Shown here: positions 46,694 to 64,000 of the stretch, piece after piece
Layout of the letters: each line of letters starts with the position of its first letter
Position numbering within the stretch: the stretch's first letter is position 1
Origin: Coriolopsis trogii
Taxonomy: Eukaryota > Basidiomycota > Agaricomycetes > Polyporales > Polyporaceae
Assembly: GCA_020543525.1 (NCBI GenBank)
Contig: JAHYIO010000033.1
Location: forward strand, 2,170,001-2,234,000
Length of the DNA stretch: 64,000 nt
Reading direction: 5' to 3'
The notes under the pieces: model-generated
Seen by the model: the letters and a program-made list of their open reading frames with translations, nothing else
Database searches by the model: none
What the model was told of the DNA's origin: nothing
Translations under genes and position numbers: made by a program

Positions 46694-47603
46694 ATGATAC
46701 GCTCATTTGCATCCACTTCTGCCACAAGCCTCCTCCGCGCATCCTCCCTGGCTTCGAGCTCGTCTGCAATCACCCATCGAGTCATGCTTATGCCTCGACG
46801 ACGGTTCCATCCTACGCCGCGACGCCTCGACTTTCACTTTGATACCCACCAGTTCGTGCAGCGCTTGGAACGCGAAGGTCTCAGACGTGATCAAGCGGAA
46901 GGGATAATGACCGCCCTCGCCGAGGTCATCGACGAAAGCATACGGAATATGACGAGTAATATGGTGACGAAAGCTGATCAGGAGAAGGTGCGCGTCATGT
47001 TCGGTCACTCTGCTTGAACTGTACTTCATTCTGAACGGATTCCCTGCACATGCTGCCGTCCTCTGCCGGTATATCGCACTTGCGCCCATAGCGCCACTAC
47101 ACTCAGCAGGTCGACTTTGCGCAACTCAAGTCCGAGCTGCAGCTCATGGAGAAGAACGAGCTTGCGATGATCAAAGCGGAGAACGACAGGCTCGTGACAG
47201 ACATTGAGAAGCTCAAGCAACGGCTCCGTGAGGAGATCTCGCGCACGCAGGCGGGTGTCCGCCTCGATCTCAATCTCGAGAAGGGCCGCATGCGTGAGGA
47301 GACGAGCAAGCAGGAGTTGAAGATCAAGGAAGTCGACACGCGCATAGAGCAAGAGATTGCGGCCCTTCGCACCTCGATACAAGTCTCCAAGGTTCGTCGC
47401 ATCTATATCCGCTTTCTGTCAGCAATACGGCTCTTACCAAACACTGTCCTCATGCACCACAGGCTACCACGCTGCAATACCTTGTTGGCTTCGGTGCGTC
47501 CATGATCAGTGACCTTCCACCGTTGATTCCTTCTCACATTGCATTTGTCGTAGTGACTGGTTGCTCCGCGCTGCTCATGGCATATATGCGCTTCCGTTAC
47601 TAG
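46694..47603 (+). CDS. FMP32: Mitochondrial coiled-coil protein of the FMP32/MCUR1 (DUF1640) family
   Basis: Four exons, 46694-46987, 47110-47391, 47463-47493 and 47554-47603, giving 218 residues. The first 35 residues are Ser/Ala/Arg-rich without acids (MIRSFASTSATSLLRASS), a mitochondrial targeting pattern. The conserved block FDTHQFVQRLEREGLRRDQA marks the family. A long coiled coil follows (QLKSELQLMEKNELAMIKAEN onward, about residues 98-190), and a C-terminal membrane segment (TLQYLVGFVTGCSALLMAYM) ends the protein, so it should sit in the inner membrane. Yeast Fmp32 has been linked to cytochrome oxidase assembly and the animal relative MCUR1 to the calcium uniporter or proline metabolism; which applies here is open. 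Confidence 0.88.
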
Positions 47604-47874
47604 CGGGACGCGGACACGGCATCGGAGGTTGGACGTCATCGCAAGTATGGCACTGTATACGGCGCATTTGGTCGCCACGTCGCTCGATATAGACACATAG
47701 GGAACAAACAACTACAGAACACCAGCATGGATGGTGTCGTAATACCAGTGAGTTCTTTTGCAGTCTCCGCACTTCGTTGCGATTGATGGTGAGAACGAGT
47801 ACTCACGCGATGCTTCCCAGTTCTCTGTATTCATATGTGTATTTCTAATGTCCCGTGGACTGCAAGCGGACAAT

Positions 47875-48622
47875 CTAATCGTCTAATGGTGGCAACTGGT
47901 CGCTTTCGACAGGTTCTCCAAGGGCGGCACGAGCGAACTTCTCGTAGGCACGGTCAAGATCATCGTTTACAATGACGAGGTCATGGGCACCCTCTTTCGC
48001 ATACTCGATCTCCTTTAACGCTGTTGCGAGGCGCTTGGCAACAGCAGCCTCAGTTTCTGTACCCCGCGCTTGGAGACGGTGGCGCAACTCTGCCAGGGAA
48101 GGCGGAGAGACAAACAAGTAGACGGGGTTCAGGTCCGTCGCTTTGATTTGACGGACGCCCTAGAACGGGTGTTTGGACGGAAGGGAAGAGAGTCGGGACG
48201 ATATGCGATACGACATACCTGCGCCTCAATGTCCAGCAGACACCTCCTGCCTGAGTTTTGGATCGCTCTGACAGCCATGAAGCTCGTCCCGTAGAAGTTG
48301 CCGGAGAATTGGGCATGTTCGATGAACGCGCCGTCTGCGATGAGCGACTTGAACCTGTCCTGAGAGACGAAGTGGTAGTCCTTTCCGTCGACCTCACCCA
48401 CACGAGGCGCACGCGTGGTATCTGTCAGAAATATCCGAAACGCGGCGCGCGGGCGCAGCTGTCAAGGATGGTGCAACGAGGAGGGGCACGGTGCTCACGA
48501 GAGACGCTAAAACCAAACTTGTCCGGATGGTCGGCAAAGAGACGTTTGAGAAGGGTGCTCTTGCCAACACCCGATGGGCCCGAGATGACTAGGGGGCGGC
48601 GGAAGTCGGCGGCGGGAGCCAT
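47875..48622 (-). CDS. GUK1: Guanylate kinase
   Basis: Minus-strand gene with at least two introns, about 201 residues, the usual family length. It begins [25 protein letters not shown], where GPSGVGKST is the P-loop for ATP. The GMP-binding part follows: [17 protein letters not shown], then [15 protein letters not shown], and LLDIEAQGVRQIK. The first intron (starting GTGAGCACC after FSVS) and ATACCACG restore the family sequence S-HTTRAPR. The enzyme phosphorylates GMP to GDP and is essential for GTP supply and, through GDP-mannose, glycosylation. The gene is divergent from the YANK-type kinase gene. Confidence 0.95.
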
Positions 48623-48994
48623 GGGGCGTCGAACAAGGCGAAGGGCTGGATGAGGAATGGCGGGGACTGGGGGCGAGCTCGCGCGGCAGGAGGAGAGACG
48701 AAACAAGGCAAGAGCATAGTAATTGGCAGGCCAATAATTACGTAAGTAGGCACGGCGGGTTGGCGCTGGGTGGTGATGGGAGAGGTCGAGAGCGCCGACC
48801 GAGCTCAGACTCAGACTCTTCCTCGTCCATCCTTCTCCTCTTCTCTCTTCCCGCCGCCTGTCCCGCCGTCTGGGCTGCACGACCGTCTCTCTGCAGTCCC
48901 CTCTCGCGCCGCCCTCTTCTCCCTCTCCTTCCTTTCTCCTTCTCGCACCTATCCCCTGCCCTCAACACGTCTCTCTTATCACTTTACGACTACG
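48623..48994. promoter_or_regulatory. bidirectional promoter, GUK1 / STK32-like kinase
   Basis: 372 bp between divergent start codons. The half next to the kinase is strongly pyrimidine-rich (48820-48960). Confidence 0.5.
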
Positions 48995-50879
<1,885 letters not shown>

Positions 50880-52228
50880 GGTCCAGATACCCTCGCCCCG
50901 TCCACCTCCGATGTGAGCCACGATTTTGCGGTCATTTGCGTTACAACGGCTTGACGGTCTTACCAGTTCGCCTGCGGCGGAGTGGGCTCTCCATCTCATC
51001 TGTTCACTGTCTTGTTTGGCTCAATCCCATTTACTGGTGTAGTCTGCGCTTCATTTATTGATATCCCATCAGCGTATTCCTCTCCCGGCATCCTCCATCC
51101 CCTCCCCGTATTCGTATCCGTATCGGTTAACATATTATAACCATATACGAGCCCCACCTCCTGGTAGAACTCTGTCTTCGCCATCCGCACCGCAACCCAA
51201 AGCATGTCATGCCCCCGCGGATCTCGATCCATATGACTTTGATAACATGTTATGCCCCGTTCACGCTCGCTCACGCACATCTTTTCCCGCACGTATCTGT
51301 ACACCCTACCCTTCTCTATTCCCCTTAGCAGAAGACTTCCCTCTCACACCTCCGTCCCACTCCATGCACGGCTTTCGTCTTCACGTACCCTATTCTGGTT
51401 AATACTACCCCGCGCGTTTCCTGCTCTCGTCCCTGTTTTCCTCTCGTTGTCTTCCTTTTTCTCTGGATCCTGGATCCGCGGGGTATGCCATAGCACTTTG
51501 CAACCCAATCACATTGGGTTTCTGTCGCGGTGTCCATGCAAATACCCCTTCGATGTGCTCCAAGCTGGTATACGCATTACGCGCACTCATTCTGTGTCTT
51601 CTCTGTTTCTCTTCCTAGCTTTTCTATCCCTGTGTATGTATATGTATGTACTTGGGACGAGTCTGGGCTCCTGACGCTGTCGTTGACAGATGATGGCGAT
51701 TGCAACGGTTCAAGGACTCGTCCCGCCGGTCTGGGAACTTCAAACACTCGGTTCTGGATATCCCCCTTGTTTTGTCTCGTTTTGTCTTCCTGTTATTGTT
51801 CTAGGTTCCACGATCGTGCATGTACACATCGCTCCCTCACTTTCCCCTCCCTATCTCCATCGCTTCAATCGCCCATCCCAACGGCACACATTCACACTGC
51901 TCCATCTCTGCGAACTAGCAAAATGCCAAAATTCAGTGTTCGTGTCGTCCCCGTCGTCCATACCCTCTCAAATACCCGAATATACCTGCGCTTACCCGTC
52001 TGTTTCGGCCGGCCAGAAGCCCCCCCAACGGCGACACAAAGTGGCGCACTTGCGACCCTCTGAAACCAGGTACCAGATGCGCATGCCCGTTCCGTTTCCA
52101 TTGACAGCGTGTCTCTAAGAATGACAAACCCATACATGCCACCGAACCCAATAAGTTACGTACGACTCCCCCAAGCCACTCGGTTGCATCACGGCGACTG
52201 CCAGTGCCCCAGGCGAAACACAGCGCTC
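50880..52228. other. 3' flanking region without gene
   Basis: Convergent region between the kinase and the UDP-sugar transporter genes. It is pyrimidine-rich on the + strand (51050-51600 and 51780-51920), consistent with untranslated sequence. Long frames here reflect composition only. Confidence 0.45.
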
Positions 52229-53904
52229 TCACTCCGCCTTTGCCTTTTTTGCCTTTGCGTTCGCCTTCGGTCTCGATGGTGATTGTCCCACGGGGGGTGT
52301 CTGGGACGAGCTGCCGCCGTTCGCGCTTCCACTTCCGCTTCCACGCGAGGTGACGGCGGTGTAGAGGAGGGAGCCGAGGAAGACCATGGCCGCCCCGACG
52401 CCGAGCTGGGCGTTCCAGCCGTTCCCGAACCACCACACGCTGAAGCAGAGGCTGATCGCCTTGCGCGTCGTCAGCACCAGGTTCGTCGACACCGAGGACA
52501 CGCGCTGCACAGGCCAGTGGCACATGTATGGGAAGAGGGGTCCATGGGTGGGTTTAGGTTAGTGAGACCGACGGCGTGTGTGCGTATAGTTGACGGGCGT
52601 GCGTACCGAGGAGAGCTGGTTGACGCCCGATACGCATGCGAGCTGTGTGAACATGTTCGCGACGAGGACGGCGTATGGGACGTAGGGCGCAAGGCTGCCG
52701 AGCGCCTCTTCCGAGAACGGGGCCAGGGTTGCCGGATTCGACAGCCCGTGGAAGCCACGCTTCAAGTCGTTGACGAAGAAGAGAAAAATAGGCAGGGACA
52801 GGCAATGCTGATGCACTCTGTAAGCATTTGCGCTCGGGACCGGTACCCATGCGAAGAGACTGTACCGTGTAGAACACGCCTTCCTTCCAGTGGGGCCCGT
52901 ATTTGGTGTATGTCCGCTCTTGTAGGACGCCGAGTATGCCGGTGAGAAAAAGTGAGAGGGTGAGCATGGCTACTCCCATCGTATACCGTCCGATATCGAT
53001 GTGTGCGTCGGAAGCTTTGGGCGTAGACGGTCGTGATAGCGTGGCCAGGACGACTCCGGTAGACACGAACAGGACGGCGCCCTGTTCGAGACGTGCGACG
53101 TGAGTGAGTACGGTCGGAATGCGGCAGGGAGACAGTGCATATATCCTCACGATCTGGGCAAGCGAGTATCGTCTCTTCATGACTAGGTAGCCAAAGAGCA
53201 TGGAGACTGCCAGGCCTGGTGTCTCGTCCCGTTGTTTAGCACGCGAACGTTAGATATCCTGGGGTGGACGCACCAGCGGAGCGGAACACGATTTGTATCG
53301 TCAGAGGCACAGAGAAGGCAAACACCCAGTTGTTCATCAGCGACCCTGAGGTAAGCACGAGCACCTGAAGAGCCCAGCTACGCAAAGGTACATGTCTAGG
53401 CTTGAGACGCGGCAGCCAGCCATCTTTCGGAAAGACCAAGAAAGACGGTAGCGACTGGCAGGTGATAAATAGCATCTGGGAGAACGTCAAGGTGGTCCCT
53501 GCCTTGCGTCAGCCGAGTTTTCACTACGGATAAAGAAGGACGAAGAGACAGTCGAGCAGCCCTTACCGATGTGTGCATCCATCTTGAGCAATTGTTCGTA
53601 CGACCACACGTTTCTATGCAGGCAAGACTCAACTCGCATTGGATTCCACAACTGTAGAGACGGCAAACACCACTGACGAGCAACATCCTCCGAACACGAG
53701 ACTTAGCATAAGACTGTAGTCGACCAAGGACAGCGCGACCGCCTTGGACACGTCCCTCTTCTCAGCCTGCTGCTTCGTCTGGCCCTGTTGTGCTTTGGCG
53801 TTATCGTCCTTCGGCGTCGTGTGTCGACCATTGGGGTGTGCCGACGAGTTTGGTTTCGACCGATGGCGTTCGCCGAGTCCGCTGCCTCCAAATGGTCTTG
53901 CCAT
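52229..53904 (-). CDS. YEA4: UDP-N-acetylglucosamine / UDP-sugar transporter (YEA4, SLC35B family)
   Basis: Multi-exon minus-strand gene; the ATG at 53904 gives MARPFGGSGLG. An upstream in-frame extension has only a TTG and was rejected. A polar Gln/Lys-rich N-terminus is followed by about ten membrane segments. Family blocks are LMLSLVFGGCCSNVW, LLKMDAHIGTTLTFSQMLF, LMNNWVFAFSVPLTIQIVFRS, FLTGILGVLQERTYTKYG and VSSVSTNLVLTTRKAISLC. The basic tail (KANAKAKKAKAE) resembles an ER retention tail. Yeast Yea4 carries UDP-GlcNAc into the ER for chitin synthesis; the related SLC35B4 also moves UDP-xylose, so exact substrate is uncertain. Confidence 0.9.
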
Positions 53905-54670
53905 GATGACGTCAGGCAGAGGTGGGAGTGGCTGCAACGAGAAGGACAGAAGACAAGCTGCAGGGAACAGACATCGAACAGGGTATGGGACAGGTGGTTA
54001 TATAGAGAGCAGGAACGCCCAGTGAGGCTGGCGTGGAACTGGGAAGCGTGGGTGACCGTCGCTGCACGCACTGGCCCCCACGGTGTCTCCCCCCTCGCTG
54101 ACTCAGCACCGAATATGGTAACAACGATGGAAGCGCTGCGAGCATCCTGCCAGTGCTGTACTCAAGACCCGGAGTCGACAGTGAGACAAACCTGAGACAG
54201 ACTGAAAGTCACAGCACCTTGTCTGTTCTCAAAACATCAGACCAGCAACGGGCCAGGTCACTCAACCCCTGATGAACGCAAGCGAGCCCGGTACGGTGTT
54301 TATGGTGGTTGCGTATTGTATTGGTCACAGAAAGTCGCGAAGATTGCATGCACAGAGAAATGCTAAGATGTCCAGACACATGACGAAGGAATCGTTACTA
54401 GGTGGAAGTCTAATCTACTTGCGTTCCCGGACGAGCCACCAGCGATTCGTACGGGACGTGTACGGTAACTTGAAGCAACGTCCGTTGCGGTGATATGTAT
54501 ATATGACGATGTGATGTGATGTATGTGTATGTGTGCGAGATTATACCCCAACCAAGCAAGGATGATGAGATGCAGCAAAGAGTTAACAAACAACCGACAG
54601 CTTCTATACCACAATTTCCAACAATCAACAGCAGCTCCTGAGCGAAGACGTGCGACATCCGCCTCCAGCT
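53905..54670. promoter_or_regulatory. intergenic region upstream of the UDP-sugar transporter
   Basis: Transporter promoter on one side and 3' end of the channel gene on the other. Nothing else is recognised. Confidence 0.4.
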
Positions 54671-57315
54671 TCAGAAACGGTCCCCTCCGGGACGAAGGCT
54701 GCGCGACGGCGACCTCGCCATATACCCAGACCCAAGATAGCCAGCATTCCCGAGATTCTCGCGCGACTCCGACGCCGGACTCCTCCGCGGACCAGAGCGC
54801 GGCGAAGACTGAACGTCGAGATACGGCGACCCGTTCGGCGACAGCGCCGACCCGCGCGGCATGATGACCGGCTGGATGGGCTCCGTGTACCGCACGTCGA
54901 GGTCCTCCAGCACCGCCTTCAGGTTGCGCATGAACGCCGTCCGGCGCACCCACCGTCCTCCCCAGTCTTGCCAGTTCGGGCGGTGCTCCATCGCGACGAT
55001 CACGTGGATCGCGTTCTGGTACACCATCTTGTCGATGTTCACCGCGACGTTCGACCACTCGCGGTTGTTTTGGTTCACGTACGCCTGCAGGCGGATGCGA
55101 AGTTGCTCGATGACCTCCAGGGGCGTGTCGTATGCGATCATAAGCTCCGTAGTTTCCCACCTTTCCAAGAAAGTCAGCACTGCAGACTGCATGGCGAACC
55201 AACAGAACTCACATTGAGTTACTTCGACGCAGGTTGTGGACCAACTTCGAGTTAGCAAGTAGGGCGTTCGGTGCAATTATCTCCATGCCGTCGACACGAC
55301 GGAAGACGGTGGAGAAAAGACCGAATTCGCGCACGAAGAGGGGCTGTTGTCCGACAGCGTTAGCGAATGTGCTACGGACAATACTCCTACACATACCTGA
55401 TCATCGATCATGACGAGGTCTCCGACGTCGAACACATGAGTCGAGAAGATGAAGATGAGCTATAAGCCTGTTTGAGCACAGAGACATAGACGAACAGTGA
55501 AGCCACTAACCGACTCAAACAACGTCTGTGCTGAGTGACCGAAAATGAAGGAGAACCCGACGATGATCGTGGCAAGAGGAACGAGTGAGGCGATGGTGTT
55601 GCTTCGGTTGAAGATGAGCAGACAGATGAAGATGAAGATGAGGATGACCACGGCGAGCATGACTGCATCCAGTTTCGCTACCGCAGAACCTACGTCCTAT
55701 GCGCGTAGAGTGATGCATGAGTGCATATCGCAGACTGCGAGAACTTGTCTTCATACCTTCAAACTAGCCGTCAACGCCTTACGCTCACGGTAGATTCGCC
55801 GCACCGCTTCACGCATTTCCTTCTTCGAAATGTCACCGTTGCCGTCCTTGTCGAACAATGCGAAGGCCGTGTGCTATGACCATTCTGTCAGTCGGACCGT
55901 CGCCGCCCAGAGGAGCGCAGGTACTCACTGCATCCGCTGTAGTGGGGAAGTATGGATAGAAGTCTGCACATCGCCCAGAGGTGAGTACAGCACACCGCCT
56001 TCGATGTCCAACACATGCTTACCCTCCACAATAAGATACTTGCGCGGCGGGTGTACGTCGCTCAGAGCGCTGAACAGCTTCCGTGCCAACTTGCTCGCAC
56101 TTGCCAAGCTTCCGAACTGATCCTGAGTCACTTGCTCGAGCGCACCACCAAGCTGGTCGACGATCACCGCCGCAACGACGTTTTTCCTCTGCTTCCTGTT
56201 CCGCCTCTTCGTCTCCTTTGACTCCTTCGCCTCCTTCTTCTCGATCGGAGTCGACGAGCCCGATACCGTGCCGTTCCCCTTCTCTCCGCCCATACCGAGC
56301 ATGTCCAAGCTGGAGCCGCGCGAACGGTGCCCTTTCTTGCCGGGGTACGGGCTCTTCTTCGGCGTGGGCTGCGCGTTCGATAGTCGGTCGAGCGCACGGA
56401 GCCCAAGCTTGTTCTCCGCGAGACGGTCCGCAAGTGCCTTCCTATGGAAGTTGATGGCCACGTAACGCAGAAATGCCTTCTCGGCGAGCAACAAAAGGCC
56501 GGCGGCGAACAATGCCTGCAGACCCTTGTTGGCAAGACGGAACGGGAACGCGTGCGGAGCAGAAACACAAACGCACCTGTACGACCCGATTGATGATGAC
56601 CCAGTATGACCCCGGTGGCTTGTACGTCGCACGGATAACAGAGAGGGCGATCCACATCCATGCAAAGTCCAGAGCGAGCTTGATCCAAGGACGGACGGCC
56701 GCTACAAGCTGTACACGAAGAGTGAGCAGACGTCCGAGCAGACGGCGCGTGCACACTGACCTCGATGGGCACTCGCAGCCGTTCTACCTTGTAGTTCGAG
56801 AGACGGAGGAAGACGAGGATAAGATGTGGGATGGCATCGACCAGCAGATACGTGCCGACGCCGGCGGCCCAAGTGATAGCGAGCCAGAGGGACCATACAT
56901 GGACTTGCTTCTTGACGATGCTCGTGTTGAACCGTAGCTGGACGACGAGCAAGGGGGTGATGAGGATGCCAGCGCCGATCGCGCCGACGAGCAAGACACG
57001 GAAGAGTTTGGGGAGCTTGAGAAAGGCGCGGTACAGGGCATGGCCGCGCCGTGCTTTGATAGAGGCGGCGATGTGCTGAGACTTTGCGTCGTCCTCTGCA
57101 TCCCAGTCGAACTCGTCGTCGGTCTCGGTCAAGGTAGAGTCGGAGTCGGAGTTGTCGCCATCGTGGGGACTTGGGTTGACGATGTCTTCGCGGTCGACGT
57201 CTTGTTTTGGGGGGTGAACGATCTCTGGTACGACCCTGTCGGCGAAATGGCGCGGGTCCTTTTGGTCGATGATGGCGAGGTCGATGTCGTCCTGGTCTTG
57301 ACGTGTGCCGGGCAT
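54671..57315 (-). CDS. EF-hand mechanosensitive channel of the MscS family (Msy1/Msy2 type)
   Basis: Multi-exon minus-strand gene from ATG 57315 to stop 54671, close to 800 residues. Order: acidic cytosolic N-terminus ([21 protein letters not shown]), several membrane helices ([20 protein letters not shown] and others), a Lys/Ser-rich loop, and one EF-hand with the loop [12 protein letters not shown] (near 55824-55866). The pore part follows: [37 protein letters not shown] and [12 protein letters not shown], the MscS TM3 and beta-domain signature. The C-terminus is Ser/Arg-rich. In fission yeast the relatives sit in the ER/cell membranes and limit calcium rise after hypo-osmotic shock; calcium binding by the EF-hand is predicted from its intact ligands. 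Confidence 0.92.
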
Positions 57316-57998
57316 GGAGGGGAGTGGGGCGGCGGGCTAAAGAGCGTGGTCGACGGAGGGTCCGACGTGGGGGAGTCCAAGGAGGACAGAGGAGGCAAGC
57401 GAGGTCAAGAGGCCGGCTACGGGCGACCGGAGCTGTTGCTGGAGCGGAGAAGAAGATTGTCGAAGGCTGAGACCGAGAGGACGAGCGGGATGCCGCAGCG
57501 CAGATGTCTTATAGCACAGTCCAGTGCATCTGCCCAGAGACCCCTACGCATACCGTGCCATGGCCATCTGCACCCCGTTTCTCTGCACGCACCGTTCTCC
57601 CGTCAAAGTGGCGTTGTGGCTGAATCCAGTCTCTCATCCTCTCCGTTTGCAACGACGCCGGGGGCCGACTCACCACCCCCAGTGCGTGCCGTAACACACA
57701 CCGGCTGCATGATCATCACGCTAGTTGCTTCCAGCCTGCCACAGCCTGCCAGCGCGGCCGCTGTTCGACGACGAAGCGTCGGCCTCATCAGCGCCTCATG
57801 AGATTCCCCTCGGACCCCCATGATGTCATCCCGCCCAATCCGGTCTCTTCCCCGCAGCTGCTTCGCCTAACATCCTGTAGGCAGGAACTATCATCAACCG
57901 GCGAATGTTCTTTCTGCTCTGTTCATGATCATTCATCCTTCCGCCGTCCGATACACGTACTTATACGAGGACATCCCACTCGCTACCAATCCAAGAAA
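57316..57998. promoter_or_regulatory. upstream region of the MscS-type channel gene
   Basis: About 680 bp between the channel start codon and the stop of the ABC transporter gene. No gene is recognised. Confidence 0.4.

Positions 57999-64000
<6,002 letters not shown>

Overview
This is a nuclear chromosome segment of a filamentous fungus, most likely an agaricomycete basidiomycete (inference). The reasons are protein-coding genes densely cut by introns of about 45-70 bases, pyrimidine-rich promoters, closely packed head-to-head gene pairs, and basidiomycete-style proteins. Gene models were built by hand from reading frames, splice sites and conserved protein motifs. Most junctions given are supported by frame continuity across conserved motifs; none was tested against transcripts.

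Left part (1-12.9 kb): the 3' end of a SET-domain methyltransferase gene, a large PX-PH-RhoGAP protein (Bem3-like), the ER amino-acid-permease chaperone Shr3, a protein-kinase-like gene, and a small unrecognised protein gene. The last two lie between two direct copies of a dispersed repeat. One copy is split by a 496-bp hAT-type MITE with an 8-bp target duplication.

Middle part (12.9-30.5 kb): very gene-poor. The only supported gene is a short-lived-type zinc protein of the Ecl1 family at 18.7-19.7 kb, preceded by two short palindromes. The rest holds a long imperfect palindrome (23.44-23.80 kb), small repeats and no recognisable coding sequence.

Right part (30.5-64 kb): a dense block of housekeeping genes. 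In order: SmB spliceosomal protein (-), nitronate monooxygenase (+), a terminal-inverted-repeat element, a small orphan ORF (+), pyruvate carboxylase (-, 26 exons, with micro-exons of 5, 18 and 17 nt), Golgi GDP-mannose transporter (-), a tiny DASH/Hsk3-like kinetochore subunit (-), sphinganine C4-hydroxylase SUR2 (+), MAK16 ribosome biogenesis factor (-), mitochondrial FMP32/MCUR1-like protein (+), guanylate kinase (-), an STK32/YANK-type AGC kinase (+), a UDP-sugar transporter of the YEA4 family (-), an EF-hand MscS-type channel (-), and an ABCC/MRP transporter running off the right edge (-).

The genes do not form one pathway. Several touch membrane and cell-wall supply (GDP-mannose and UDP-GlcNAc import, sphingolipid hydroxylation, amino-acid permease folding, Rho polarity control). 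I found no clear novel multi-gene system. The most unusual signals are the micro-exon architecture of pyruvate carboxylase, the repeat/MITE insertion history, and the second inverted-repeat element with direct internal repeats.
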